Source: CAZUZS01 sp964624795
Lineage (GTDB): Bacteria > Calditrichota > Calditrichia > RBG-13-44-9
Reading direction: 5' to 3'
Length of the DNA stretch: 64,000 nucleotides
NCBI GenBank assembly: GCA_964624795.1
Contig: CAZUZS010000006.1
Span: forward strand, 1-64,000
Under the pieces are notes generated by a model. It searched no databases and was not told the DNA's origin. It was given only the letters and a program-made list of their open reading frames with translations. A program made the translations under genes and the position numbers. Positions 35,410-45,197 of the stretch are shown here, in pieces. Within the stretch, counting starts at the first letter, position 1. Every line of letters begins with the position of its first letter.

Positions 35410-36648
35410 ATGTCAGATACATCTGTGAATAAAATTTCTCTTCCGTGGAATGCGTGGCATGAGGATGCCGGGCTCCAGGTTTCATTTCCTGCCAATTATT
35501 CTGTAGATTATTTTACAGTCAAGGAACGTGGCGTACCGGCCGCAACCGATCTTCACCACATTCTGGAGAAGCTTGCGGCGCGACTGAGTACCAAGAAACC
35601 ATCGGCTTTATCTGTTGCAATAGATGATTTGACACGTCCGCTCAGTTATGAAAATTTTTTCAATCTTCTCTTGGAATATCTTGAATCCTTCGATTTCATC
35701 AACCGCATCAACATAATTGTTGCACTGGGAACCCATGGCCCGCTAAACAATGACGAAATCGCAAAAAAGGTCGGCACCAAAATTATGGCTGATCCGCGGG
35801 TGGTGCTGGTTAATCATAACTGGGAAACGGATGTTATCGAAACCGAGGTGAACTGGGGAAATGTTCCGCTAAAACTGAACAGGTATTTTATGCAGGGAGA
35901 TTTTCGGATTGTGTTGAGCACGCTCATTCCACATCCGTTTGCAGGTTTCAGCGGCGGCTCAAAAAGCCTGGTTCCCGGGCTGGCCAACCTGGAGATTACC
36001 CGTAAAACGCACCAGTCAGTGCTGATGGGCTTCATGGGTAAAATCGGCGATGCGGAGAATAACCGCTTCCGGAAAACGATTGACGATTTTGCGAACCAGA
36101 TCGGCGTCGATTACTTTGTGGGATTTCTCTGCAATTCGCAACGGCAGATTGTGCAGGCAGCAGGCGGCGAGCTGCTTCCCACATATTATGATCTGGTTCA
36201 GAAGGCAGGGGATCTTTACACATCCACAGTATCCCGTACTTATGATCTTGTCTGGCTGAATTCATATCCCAAAGATGGCGAGCTGGTACAAATCGATACA
36301 GCGATGAACCCGGTGAATTCCGCGCCGCAACCGTTCTGGCACGAAAACAGCCTTTTTGTGATTAGCGCGGCGTGCGCCAAGGGGATGGGGCGGCATGCGC
36401 TGTTTGAAGACGGCGGATTGCTCCACCGAAAACCGTTCCCAAAGCGGCAGTTTAAGGATAATAAGTTCTTTTATTATATTCCGGGAATCTCCGGTGAGGA
36501 ATTCTATAAGCTTTATTGGGAGGGGTATTCCCTTTTTGGCCGCCTGGATGAGATGATGGAAGAGATCAGAAAGCAATTTTCCGCTTTAAGCGAAGTCCGC
36601 ACTGCGATTTTTGCAACAGCAAGCATTCAACTAACAACCACAGGCTGA
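35410..36648 (+). CDS. LarA-family nickel-pincer racemase/epimerase homologue
   Basis: LarA racemises lactate using a nickel-pincer nucleotide bound to a lysine. This 412-residue homologue keeps the key residues in order: AIDDLTRP, His109 (ALGTHGPLN), His175 and Lys185 (HPFAGFSGGSKSLVPG) and His201 (RKTHQS). The spacing His175-Lys185-His201 equals His174-Lys184-His200 of the Lactobacillus enzyme. The genes for making the cofactor (larB, larC, larE) are not in this window. It lies between the carrier protein and a glycosyltransferase (stop and start 3 bp apart), so its substrate is more likely a hydroxy acid or sugar of the glycan pathway than free lactate. That is inferred. Confidence 0.85.
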   Translation: MSDTSVNKISLPWNAWHEDAGLQVSFPANYSVDYFTVKERGVPAATDLHHILEKLAARLSTKKPSALSVAIDDLTRPLSYENFFNLLLEYLESFDFINRINIIVALGTHGPLNNDEIAKKVGTKIMADPRVVLVNHNWETDVIETEVNWGNVPLKLNRYFMQGDFRIVLSTLIPHPFAGFSGGSKSLVPGLANLEITRKTHQSVLMGFMGKIGDAENNRFRKTIDDFANQIGVDYFVGFLCNSQRQIVQAAGGELLPTYYDLVQKAGDLYTSTVSRTYDLVWLNSYPKDGELVQIDTAMNPVNSAPQPFWHENSLFVISAACAKGMGRHALFEDGGLLHRKPFPKRQFKDNKFFYYIPGISGEEFYKLYWEGYSLFGRLDEMMEEIRKQFSALSEVRTAIFATASIQLTTTG

Positions 36649-36651
36649 AAA

Positions 36652-38037
36652 ATGTCGCCAAAACCAACTATTCTATTTATCACCACCCATTTTCCGCCCA
36701 GCGAAAATATAGGTACCCAGCGAATTGTGAAAATCATAAAGTATCTTCACCGTAAGGGCTGGAAAATTATTGTGTTGACCCAGAATGAAAAATATAATTC
36801 TCACACAAATGACAGTTATCGCTTCTACCTGCCTGAAGGTATCGAGGTTTACCGAACCGGCAAACTGAATATTTTTGGTTTTTGGGATAATTTGAAAAAA
36901 TCGGTAAAAACACAGAAAAAAGCGTCAGTCTCCAATGACCAGGGACCAACAACCGTATCGCAGGAAAACGGTAATGGCAGCAAGAGGTCCGTTCTTTTTG
37001 AAATTAAGGAAATCGTTACACTTCTGATGCGATATCCGGATGGCGAGTCCGGCTGGGCCATCCCGGCGTTCCGGAAGGCATTCACGCTATTATTCCACCG
37101 CAAGATTGATTATGTTCTGGTTAGTTCGCCACCCCACACCCCGCATGTGTTCACAAATCTATTGAGAAAGCTGTTCCATTTTAAATACATCGTCGATTTC
37201 CGGGACCCGTGGTCCAGAAGCCAGTGGGTGACCGACAGAACACACTGGTTCCAGCGGCTGCAGTTCAGGATGGACGCACATTATGAAAGAAAGACTATCC
37301 GCCTCGCGGATTTCGTCATTTTTAACACACCAAACATGAGGGAAGAATTTCTGAGCTTTTACCAGGACGAGAGTTTGAGCCGGAAATCAAAAGTTATCAC
37401 CAACGGATATGATCCTGAATTTGGTGAGCAAATTCAAAAATCGGAGCAGAAAACTTTGGCGGGAGGCGGAAGTGATCTGATCACAATAGTCCATGCCGGC
37501 ACATTGTACAAGAAGAGAAATCCGGAAAGTATAATCGAAGCCCTGGCTGGTTTGAAAACAAAGAACAGCGAATTTGCCAAAAAAATCAGGCTGATTTTTA
37601 TTGGTGGAGTTTCCCCGGAGCTAAGATATCTAAAGTCCTTTATCAGCGAAAAGGGTTTGGACGAGCAAATCATCTTCGAGACAAAAGTGTCCTACCAGGA
37701 TATAATGCAGATGATGCGATCGGCAGATTGGCTTTTACTGCTTCAGCCCGGCACCGATTTTCAGATCCCGGCCAAATTTTTTGATTACCTGTTAACAAAT
37801 CGCCCGATCTGGGCAGTTGTGGAAAGAAACTCAATCGGGGAACAGATGATTAAGGAACTGGGGGTCGGCGCTGTCTCAGATTGCCAGTCCTTAAATGAGT
37901 TGGAAGGCTTTTATGAAAGGCAGTGTGCGTTTCCCGACAAAATTTATCATCCGGACAAAGATAAGATTCGGCAGTTTGAAGTAAATCGCTTAACGGATGA
38001 GTTGATTGAATTTATTGATACAAACGGCCAGAGCTGA
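36652..38037 (+). CDS. Glycosyltransferase, GT4-like
   Basis: A 461-residue two-Rossmann glycosyltransferase. The N-terminal half starts ILFITTHFPPSENIGTQRIVKIIKYL, typical of GT4 enzymes that build surface glycans. The second half has VHAGTLYKKRNPESIIEAL and LRYLKSFISEKGLDEQIIFETKVSYQDIMQMMRSADWLLLLQPG. It begins 3 bp after the LarA-like gene, so the two are translated from one message. It acts in the cytoplasm or at the inner face of the membrane; donor and acceptor are unknown. Confidence 0.85.
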   Translation: MSPKPTILFITTHFPPSENIGTQRIVKIIKYLHRKGWKIIVLTQNEKYNSHTNDSYRFYLPEGIEVYRTGKLNIFGFWDNLKKSVKTQKKASVSNDQGPTTVSQENGNGSKRSVLFEIKEIVTLLMRYPDGESGWAIPAFRKAFTLLFHRKIDYVLVSSPPHTPHVFTNLLRKLFHFKYIVDFRDPWSRSQWVTDRTHWFQRLQFRMDAHYERKTIRLADFVIFNTPNMREEFLSFYQDESLSRKSKVITNGYDPEFGEQIQKSEQKTLAGGGSDLITIVHAGTLYKKRNPESIIEALAGLKTKNSEFAKKIRLIFIGGVSPELRYLKSFISEKGLDEQIIFETKVSYQDIMQMMRSADWLLLLQPGTDFQIPAKFFDYLLTNRPIWAVVERNSIGEQMIKELGVGAVSDCQSLNELEGFYERQCAFPDKIYHPDKDKIRQFEVNRLTDELIEFIDTNGQS

Positions 38038-38281
38038 TTCAGTACGTCCGAACGAGAGCGCCTGCCGGATGAACAGCAGTTCAAATCCAACTTTTAGGAA
38101 TGTGAGACCCGTCAAAGTGGAATGTCCGATTTTATTTACTTTTATCGGAATTTTGCGGGTGGGAACGCTGCTGCAAAAGGATTATTAATTTTGACATCTA
38201 CCACAGGAAGATTGGAACGAATGAGAATGATTCAAAAGCAGTTGACGGTTGGGAATTCATCCGGCGGAGAGAACAGGTGAT

Positions 38282-39640
38282 ATGAGTTTTACGGCTATTC
38301 TATTCCTCGCGATATACTTCACGGGATTACTCCTGACCCTGAAAAATCCCTATTACGGTATTGCAACCTACATTTTCGAATGGCATAACCACCCGAACTA
38401 CCAGTGGTGGGGGGGCGAAGTGCCCGATCTCAGATGGTCCTACCTGATAGCTATTGTCACACTGATAAGTTGGATAATGAATCGGAAAAAACTGGACCCG
38501 CTTCATGAACCGGATTACAAACCGCTCATCTGGCTGGCGTTGTTCGTATTAAATTCATTTGTAGTATCGACCTTCTTTGCGGTTCTTCCGGATGATAGTT
38601 TTTCAAATGCCGAAGAATTGTTAAAAATTATGGTTTTCTATTTCCTTATGGTTCAGATTGTGAGGAATCCCAAAAATTACCGGTTAATGATCTGGATTTT
38701 TCTCCTTGGTGTGGCAAATTTTGGAAGAATTGCATTTGAAGTCGGCTCGAACCGCAACCTGGGGGTGATTGCTCCCAACGCAACCGAAGAGAACGCGCTG
38801 TCTGCTCATGTTCTGACAGCACTGCCTTTTTTTGCATTTTACTTTTTGCGCGGCAACAAAATTGAAAAAATCTTAGCAGTAGTTTCCATACCTTTCGCCC
38901 TTAACCTGATTATTTTGGCAAACAGCCGTGGTACTTTTGTGGGGCTGCTGGTAATTGCACTGCTGGCTTTGCTCTGGACACGCGGTAAGTTGCGGGTCGC
39001 AACAGTTTTTGCGATCGTATTAGGTGTTTTTTTATTTATGCGGCTGACTAATAATCAGTTCTGGGAACGACAGTCCACGCTTGCCGATGCTTCCGAAGAC
39101 CGGGGTGGATCCGACCGCGTGTTTCTCTGGCGGGGCGGATTTCATCTTATGCAGGATTATCCCATGGGGGTAGGCGGCGGCGGCTTCGAATATTATTCAG
39201 CCGATTACGTTCCGGAACTGGCCGAAAAAATTAGGGAGCAGGGATGGGGCAAGGCGGTTCATAACACCATACTAAACGTGGGAACTGAATGGGGCTTTTT
39301 GGGGCTATTCTTTTTTCTTGGTTTTATTGTCCACTCCTTCCTGATTGCATCGAATGTAAAACGGAGGGCAAAACTGCATCCCGAGTTATCGCACTACTAC
39401 TTTGAAGCGATTGCGCTGCAACTGGCAATGATGGGATTGCTTGCTGCCGGTCTCTTTCACAACCGGCAATACGCGGAAATTCTCTACTGGCTGTGCGCTT
39501 TTGGTGTAATGCTCAGAAATATGCAAATGACGGAACTCAATAAAATTGAAAATGAAGCGGAAACTGACCTGGAATCGGAGGTGTTTTTGCCCGAAGCCAC
39601 AGCGGGAGAGATCCCCGATTTTGAGGCTGCTCAAAATTAA
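38282..39640 (+). CDS. O-antigen ligase / polymerase-like membrane protein
   Basis: A polytopic membrane protein of 452 residues with about ten hydrophobic helices and the Wzy/WaaL-type central loop (GGSDRVFLWRGGFHLMQDYPMGVGGGGFEYYSADY, with Arg and the aromatic G-G-FEYY). The beginning, LLLTLKNPYYGIATYIFEWHNHPNYQWWG, resembles the ligase-like proteins linked to exosortase systems. The ATG at 38282 is used because GGAGAGAACAGG precedes it. It should join or polymerise glycan units on the outer face of the inner membrane. No exosortase gene is in the window. Confidence 0.85.
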   Translation: MSFTAILFLAIYFTGLLLTLKNPYYGIATYIFEWHNHPNYQWWGGEVPDLRWSYLIAIVTLISWIMNRKKLDPLHEPDYKPLIWLALFVLNSFVVSTFFAVLPDDSFSNAEELLKIMVFYFLMVQIVRNPKNYRLMIWIFLLGVANFGRIAFEVGSNRNLGVIAPNATEENALSAHVLTALPFFAFYFLRGNKIEKILAVVSIPFALNLIILANSRGTFVGLLVIALLALLWTRGKLRVATVFAIVLGVFLFMRLTNNQFWERQSTLADASEDRGGSDRVFLWRGGFHLMQDYPMGVGGGGFEYYSADYVPELAEKIREQGWGKAVHNTILNVGTEWGFLGLFFFLGFIVHSFLIASNVKRRAKLHPELSHYYFEAIALQLAMMGLLAAGLFHNRQYAEILYWLCAFGVMLRNMQMTELNKIENEAETDLESEVFLPEATAGEIPDFEAAQN

Positions 39641-39688
39641 ACCGCTATTAGCTGCACCCTTTCCATTAAAAAAAGAAATACGGTTCGA

Positions 39689-40840
39689 ATGCACGCAAAT
39701 CATAAAATCCACGTTGCTCATATAATCAACAGAATAGGGCCTGCCGGCAAAGAATTGGGGATCGTCAAGCTAATTGAGCACATGGACCCAGACCGGTTCA
39801 AGATTACCATTATCCTCACCGATTCAATGCGCTACGTGGAACTCCCCGAAGATCGAAATTACGAAATAATCAGCCTGCATAGCACCAACGGAAATGACCC
39901 TAAATTGCCGTTTCGCATTCGCAATATCTTAAAAAAAGAAGAAATCGATATCGTTCACACCCATTCCTGGGGTACACTGTTGGAAGGAATTTTAGGTGCC
40001 AAGCTGGCGCATGTGCCGGTCATTATTCATGGTGAGCATGGTACGTTCCCGGTGGGATTCCCGCATAACTATTTCCAAAACCTGTTTTGGCGATCTACGG
40101 ATCGGGTGGTATCCGTTTCGGACAATCTCAGAATCAAAATGGCCGGCGTTACCAATTTCCCGGGAGAAAAGATTAAGGTCATTCTGAATGGTGTGGATGA
40201 AAGTAAATTTTACCCGTCACAGGATCTGAGAAAACAGTTCCGTTCGCAGTTTGGCTTTCAGGAAGATGATTTTATTATCGGGACTGCTGGCCGCCTGCAT
40301 GAGGTCAAAAACCAGGCAATGCTCATTAGGGCAGTTGCCGAACTCTTGGAAACGGGTAAGCAGGTACATTTGGTTCTTGCCGGATGGGGAGAATTAGAGA
40401 ACGATTTAAGACAATTAGCTCACAAGCTGGGGACAGGTCAAAATGTCCACTTTTTAGGGCTTCAGGATAATGTCAATTTAATTTTAAACGGCATGGATGT
40501 TTTTACCTTGACTTCGTTCAGCGAGGGATGTTCTAACGTGATCCAGGAGGCGATGTTTGCAGGAAAGCCGGTTGTTGCAACGAATGTTGGCGGCAATCCC
40601 GAATTGGTCTGTCCCGGTGAGACCGGCTTGCTGGTTGAGAGCGACAACTCGCATGAATTGGCTCAAAGATTGTCCGAACTCTATGATCAAAAAGAGCTCA
40701 GGGAAAAATTCAGCAAAAATGCCAGGCATTTCGCGCTGAAACTTTTCTCCCTGTCGGCGATGGTCTCTTCCTATCAGAATCTTTATCTGGAGGAATGTAG
40801 ACGCAAGTTCCCCAATGGGAAGGCAAAATATCATAATTAG
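39689..40840 (+). CDS. Family 4 glycosyltransferase
   Basis: A 383-residue GT4 retaining glycosyltransferase. The visible motifs are the N-terminal HVAHIINRIGPAGKELGIVKLIEHMD, then TAGRLHEVKNQAMLIRAVAELL, and the E-x7-E donor-binding element in EGCSNVIQEAMFAGKPVVATNVGGNPELV. Such proteins add hexoses during exopolysaccharide assembly. It lies 48 bp behind the ligase-like gene and 93 bp before the deacetylase gene, as part of the same cluster. Confidence 0.92.
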   Translation: MHANHKIHVAHIINRIGPAGKELGIVKLIEHMDPDRFKITIILTDSMRYVELPEDRNYEIISLHSTNGNDPKLPFRIRNILKKEEIDIVHTHSWGTLLEGILGAKLAHVPVIIHGEHGTFPVGFPHNYFQNLFWRSTDRVVSVSDNLRIKMAGVTNFPGEKIKVILNGVDESKFYPSQDLRKQFRSQFGFQEDDFIIGTAGRLHEVKNQAMLIRAVAELLETGKQVHLVLAGWGELENDLRQLAHKLGTGQNVHFLGLQDNVNLILNGMDVFTLTSFSEGCSNVIQEAMFAGKPVVATNVGGNPELVCPGETGLLVESDNSHELAQRLSELYDQKELREKFSKNARHFALKLFSLSAMVSSYQNLYLEECRRKFPNGKAKYHN

Positions 40841-40933
40841 ATGGTGCCGGTTATGACCAATTCCTGTTCCGGCCATGAATTTGAACATCCGGCGGACCAG
40901 TATCGGCAATGTCGTTGAAAATCAAATAATAAA

Positions 40934-41923
40934 ATGAACAACAAAACCTCACCCATATATTGCATCATCTCCATTGATACGGAGGAAGAGAAAGAATGGG
41001 GAAAAGATTACCACCGTCATGATGCCTGTACCGTGGAAAATATTAAGCATCTTCATGGATTGCATGTTGTCTTCCGGAAATATGGCGTCAAGGCAACTTA
41101 TCTCATTACCTACCCGGTGGCGGTCGATGACGAAGCGGTCGCCATTCTCAAATCATTCCGTGACGAAGGCCTGGCAGAAATCGGTGCGCACCTTCATCCA
41201 TGGTGTACGCCGCCTTATGAAGAAGAAATTACAGCAGCCAATACTTTCACCCACAATTTGCCGGTCGATCTCCAATCGTCCAAATTCACGACATTGACGA
41301 ATCTGATTACAGAACGGTTCGGGAAGAAACCGACATCATTTCGCGCCGGGCGCTACGGATTCGATGAAAAATTTATCCCGCTGTTGGAAAAACTGGATTA
41401 CCGGGTGGATACCAGCGTTGTGCCTTTTCGTCTTGCCCAAAGAGAATTTGAACCCAACTTCGGCTACCTATCATCACTTCATCCATATTATTTGAATCAT
41501 GGAAATAAAATGCAAGCAGGTAAGTCTTCGATTCTGGAGGTACCGCTCACTGTTGGCTTTACGCGGCCCGTCGCAAGGCTCATTGAAAAGAATTTCGTTT
41601 ATTTCCCGGACATCGGGATCCGGAAAGCGCTACGTCTGCTGCTGCAGACCGACCTGGTCTGGCTGCGGCCGTCGTATTCCACGCTGGAGCAGATGATCGG
41701 GTTATCCAATACCCAAATTGGGAAGAAGCAGCCCATCCTGAACATGATGTTCCATTCGAATGAGCTGATGCCGGGCGGATCAAAATACAATAAAACGACG
41801 GGCGATGTCGCGAGCTATATAGATAAACTTGACAAATATTTTGATTATTTGACGAATCACTTTGATGTCAAATTTGTTGGATTGAGTGAGGCAGTTGAAC
41901 TCCAGCATATTTCCAGGAAGTAG
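40934..41923 (+). CDS. Polysaccharide deacetylase family protein
   Basis: A 329-residue protein of the carbohydrate esterase 4 / NodB-like fold. The metal-site motifs are SIDTEEE (catalytic and metal Asp region), GAHLHPW (metal His) and FRAGRYGFDE. It probably removes N-acetyl groups from the cluster's polysaccharide. No signal peptide is seen, so it may act in the cytoplasm on lipid-linked intermediates or leave by another route. It is the last gene of the glycan cluster before the MFS transporter. Confidence 0.85.
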   Translation: MNNKTSPIYCIISIDTEEEKEWGKDYHRHDACTVENIKHLHGLHVVFRKYGVKATYLITYPVAVDDEAVAILKSFRDEGLAEIGAHLHPWCTPPYEEEITAANTFTHNLPVDLQSSKFTTLTNLITERFGKKPTSFRAGRYGFDEKFIPLLEKLDYRVDTSVVPFRLAQREFEPNFGYLSSLHPYYLNHGNKMQAGKSSILEVPLTVGFTRPVARLIEKNFVYFPDIGIRKALRLLLQTDLVWLRPSYSTLEQMIGLSNTQIGKKQPILNMMFHSNELMPGGSKYNKTTGDVASYIDKLDKYFDYLTNHFDVKFVGLSEAVELQHISRK

Positions 41924-42071
41924 CCCGGGCGGTCTGCAAAGTCTGTCCCGGAAACATTCATGGGAATGATGTCTTCCAACCAGCAAAATTTCTATTGAAT
42001 TTCTCATAAAAATCTCTATCAAATTGTCCTGTTTTATTTGTAATTTTAACGGATTTATCCGGAACCTGGAC

Positions 42072-43310
42072 ATGAAATCGACGCACAGAAGAGCTGGCAG
42101 CACACCGACGGTTAAAAGTATCAATCGGCTGAAAACTATTGGACGGGCACTAAGACACCGCAATTTTCGCCTGTTTTTTGGCGGGCAGGGCATTTCGCTG
42201 ATCGGCACCTGGATGCAGCGGGTGGCCCTGAGCTGGCTTGTTTACGAATTAACCAACTCCGCCTTTTTGCTGGGTGTGGTAGGATTTGCGGGACAGTTAC
42301 CCACATTTCTCCTTACGCCGTTTGCCGGGGTTATGGCAGACCGCTGGGACCGCCATCGTGTCCTCATCATCACCCAGGGAATGGCTATGATCCAGGCGTT
42401 GATCCTTGCGCTGCTGGTTCTTGCTGGTCTAATCCGGGTCTGGGAGATCATTGTGCTCAGCATTTTCCTGGGTGTAATCAATGCATTGGACGCGCCTGTC
42501 CGGCAGTCTTTCATGATTGAGATGGTGGGAAACAAAGAAGATTTGGGCAATGCGATTGCGTTGAACTCCTCCATGGTAAACGGTGCGCGCATGATAGGGC
42601 CGTCTATAGCCGGCTTGCTGATTGCGGCGGTGGGTGAGGGAATCTGTTTCCTGATCAACGGCATCAGCTACCTGGCGGTGATTTACGCGCTGCTGGCAAT
42701 GAAAGTAACCCATCGTAAACACCGCGTGCGGAAGTCCCGAATTTTACAGGAATTGCGGGAAGGATTCAATTACGCTTTCGGATTNNNNNNNNNNNNNNNN
42801 NNNNNNNNNNNNNNNNNNNNNNNNNNNNNNNNNNNNNNNNNNNNNNNNNNNNNNNNNNNNNNNNNNNNNNNNNNNNNNNNNNNNGCCATTTTTGGCGCCG
42901 GCCTGATTGTCTTTTCGCTGTCCGGGCTGATGTGGCTCTCTCTGGTTGTCCTGATGTTTGTGGGATTCGGTATGATGGTTCAGGTGGCGGCCAGCAATAC
43001 CATCCTGCAAACCATCGTGGACGATGATAAACGGGGCCGGGTGATGAGTTTCTATGCCATGGCCTTTATGGGAATGATGCCTTTTGGCAGTCTTATCATG
43101 GGATCGCTGGCAGGCAGGATTGGCGCACCTGGTTCGCTCATTTTTGGCGGGATTATTTGTCTCTCCGGCGCTGCCATTTTCTATTGGCGACTGCCCGTTT
43201 TGCGAAGATTCGTTCGCCCCATTTATGTGAAAATGGGAATAATTCCCGAAATTGCTACCGGAATCCAAACTGCCACCGAACCGACGCTTTCTGATAAAAA
43301 TTCAAAATAG
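42072..43310 (+). CDS. MFS exporter (EntS-like), with an assembly gap inside
   Basis: A 413-residue major-facilitator transporter of the MFS_3/EntS type. It starts RNFRLFFGGQGISLIGTWMQRVALSWLVYELT, followed by the loop motif GVMADRWDRHRVLI between helices 2 and 3, and later FSLSGLMWLSLVVLMFVGFGMM and DDDKRGRVMSFYAMAF. Such proteins export siderophores or drugs. The 100-N gap at 42785 keeps the frame, and the total length is normal, so its real size may be close to 100 bp. The ATG at 42072 fits the family start; a TTG further upstream only lengthens the protein. Confidence 0.88.
   Translation: MKSTHRRAGSTPTVKSINRLKTIGRALRHRNFRLFFGGQGISLIGTWMQRVALSWLVYELTNSAFLLGVVGFAGQLPTFLLTPFAGVMADRWDRHRVLIITQGMAMIQALILALLVLAGLIRVWEIIVLSIFLGVINALDAPVRQSFMIEMVGNKEDLGNAIALNSSMVNGARMIGPSIAGLLIAAVGEGICFLINGISYLAVIYALLAMKVTHRKHRVRKSRILQELREGFNYAFGXXXXXXXXXXXXXXXXXXXXXXXXXXXXXXXXXXAIFGAGLIVFSLSGLMWLSLVVLMFVGFGMMVQVAASNTILQTIVDDDKRGRVMSFYAMAFMGMMPFGSLIMGSLAGRIGAPGSLIFGGIICLSGAAIFYWRLPVLRRFVRPIYVKMGIIPEIATGIQTATEPTLSDKNSK
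42785..42884. other. Assembly gap (100 N)
   Basis: Exactly 100 undetermined bases inside the MFS transporter gene. Both flanks belong to the same family and frame. Confidence 0.95.
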
Positions 43311-43360
43311 AATGGGGTCGCTTGTCAGACGGAAGGTGCGCCGGTGCCAAGTCGTTGGTC

Positions 43361-44071
43361 TCATTCCGAGAACATATAACCTGCGCCGCGGACGCTCTTG
43401 ATATGGACCGGATTTCCGGGATCCGGTTCAAAATATTTTCGCAGCCGGGAAATAAAATTATCAACCGTCCGGGTTTCGGTTTCGGAGCTCACATTCCACA
43501 CATTCTCCAGCAGTTCCTTTCGCGAGACAATCTTGTCTTTATTTTCAATCAGGTAGCGAATGACCATCGCCTCTTGCTGGGTGAGCTGGAATTCACGGTT
43601 TCCGGAACGGCAGGTGAGATTGCGGAAATCTATCTCGTTCTCTCCGAAATGGTAAACCGGCCGATTGTCGGTAATGCTTTTATACCATGTTCTACGTTTC
43701 AGCATTCCTTTTACCCGCAGCAACAACTCCGGTAAATGGAACGGTTTCGTCAGGTAGTCATCGGCCCCGATTTCCAGTCCTTTCACACGATCTTTCGGAC
43801 CTGTCCGGGCGGTGAGCATCAAGATGGGTAGTTGCGGCATCTGCTTCCTTAATCTCCGTGCAATTTCAAATCCATCGATATAAGGCAGCATGATGTCCAG
43901 GATGATAAGGTCGAATTCTTCCCTTTCAAAAATGCCGAGCGCCTCTTTTCCATCCTTTGCAATGGTGACACTATATCCTTCTTCTTTCAAATTATATTCC
44001 AGTCCCATGGCAAGGCTCTCTTCATCCTCAACCAGCAGAATCCGGCCGCTATTTGTTTCACCTTTGGTCAT
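43361..44071 (-). CDS. OmpR/PhoB-family response regulator
   Basis: A 236-residue regulator with a receiver (LVEDEE, phospho-acceptor Asp59 in LIILDIMLP, Thr in MLTART, Lys in LTKPF) and a winged-helix DNA-binding domain (QLTQQEAMVIRYLIENKDKIVSRKELLENVW, RTVDNFISRLRKYFE, IKSVRGAGYMF). Its start overlaps the end of the kinase gene by 14 bp, so the pair is translationally coupled. It is convergent with the MFS gene. The regulon is unknown. Confidence 0.94.
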   Translation of the reverse strand: MTKGETNSGRILLVEDEESLAMGLEYNLKEEGYSVTIAKDGKEALGIFEREEFDLIILDIMLPYIDGFEIARRLRKQMPQLPILMLTARTGPKDRVKGLEIGADDYLTKPFHLPELLLRVKGMLKRRTWYKSITDNRPVYHFGENEIDFRNLTCRSGNREFQLTQQEAMVIRYLIENKDKIVSRKELLENVWNVSSETETRTVDNFISRLRKYFEPDPGNPVHIKSVRGAGYMFSE

Positions 44072-45086
44072 GTTTGAAATCCGGTTGGTTTTCGATCCGG
44101 CGGGTTCGCTTGAGAAGCCGGTTTAAATATTTTTTCTTTGTATGCCCAAACACCGGCAGTGTGATCCGGAAAGTAGTTCCGGCATTTTTTCCCTTGCTGG
44201 AAACTGTTATCGTTCCGCCGTGGTAGCGGATGATCTCCTTCACCATATAAAGCCCCAGGCCAGTGCCCTTGATATTTGGGCTGTCGGCGTCATAGACCCG
44301 GTAGAATTTGTTGAAGATTTTTTGCAGATGTTCCCGCCGAATCCCGATTCCCCGGTCGCTGAATTCGATCAGGATTTCCTTCTCACTACAGGAAATTCGG
44401 ACAGTGACCTGAACCTGTCCGACTGTATATTTAATGGCGTTGTCCACGAGATTGTCAAACACAATTTTAAAAGCATCGCGGTCAATTACTCCCTGGCAGG
44501 GAGCGCTTCCCGAAATGCCAATCGTCTCCCCCGGCAGTTTAAACTGGTCCAGTGCACCCTCTCGTAGCTCCCGAATCAGCGGTTCGATGTCAAGAACGTG
44601 GTAGTTGTAGGCCATCTTCTTTTGCTCGATGATTGAGATATCAAGGATTGAATCGATCAAATTCTTGAGGCGGTTGGTATCTTTCATCATCAGTGCAATA
44701 AATGCCCGCTGTCTTTCCGGGGAAACCTTCCGAAAACTCAAAGTTTCCAGATAAAGCTGTATGGAAGCCAGCGGCGATTTTAGTTCATGGGTTACATTGG
44801 CAATAAAATAATCATAAAGGCGGGTGATGTTGATCTGTTTCGCCAGGTAGATGAAAATAAAATACATTCCCCCTAAAATAAACACCAGCAGAATCAATCC
44901 CCCTACCAGCGCCAAAACATTGTGGCTTTTGGAAGTAAACTGAGGTGAAAGCTTTTCGCCCACCTGCTTCAGGATGACATAATTGGTAACAAACCAGTAT
45001 ATCCAAAGCCCCAGCAGCGAGAGCCAGGCCAACTGCGCCAGAATGAAGACCATGATGGGATGAAAAAAACCGAATCGTTTCGCCAT
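44058..45086 (-). CDS. Membrane sensor histidine kinase
   Basis: A 342-residue kinase with two membrane helices (about residues 10-36 and 57-82) and only a short periplasmic loop of about 20 residues, so it probably senses the membrane or a partner protein. The phospho-acceptor is His100 in NVTHELKSPLASI. The ATPase domain has the N box DNLVDNAIKY, G1 FSDRGIGI and G2 GTGLGLYMVKEI. It is first in a two-gene operon with the OmpR-type regulator. Confidence 0.94.
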   Translation of the reverse strand: MAKRFGFFHPIMVFILAQLAWLSLLGLWIYWFVTNYVILKQVGEKLSPQFTSKSHNVLALVGGLILLVFILGGMYFIFIYLAKQINITRLYDYFIANVTHELKSPLASIQLYLETLSFRKVSPERQRAFIALMMKDTNRLKNLIDSILDISIIEQKKMAYNYHVLDIEPLIRELREGALDQFKLPGETIGISGSAPCQGVIDRDAFKIVFDNLVDNAIKYTVGQVQVTVRISCSEKEILIEFSDRGIGIRREHLQKIFNKFYRVYDADSPNIKGTGLGLYMVKEIIRYHGGTITVSSKGKNAGTTFRITLPVFGHTKKKYLNRLLKRTRRIENQPDFKHDQR

Positions 45087-45197
45087 GATTTTCGTGTTCC
45101 GGGGTTTTACACTACTTTTACATTCCCACTGAGATTTATTTCTTAAATTCTTTCCGGGTAAATATATGGCAGGAACATAACATTTAACAGGGAAATT

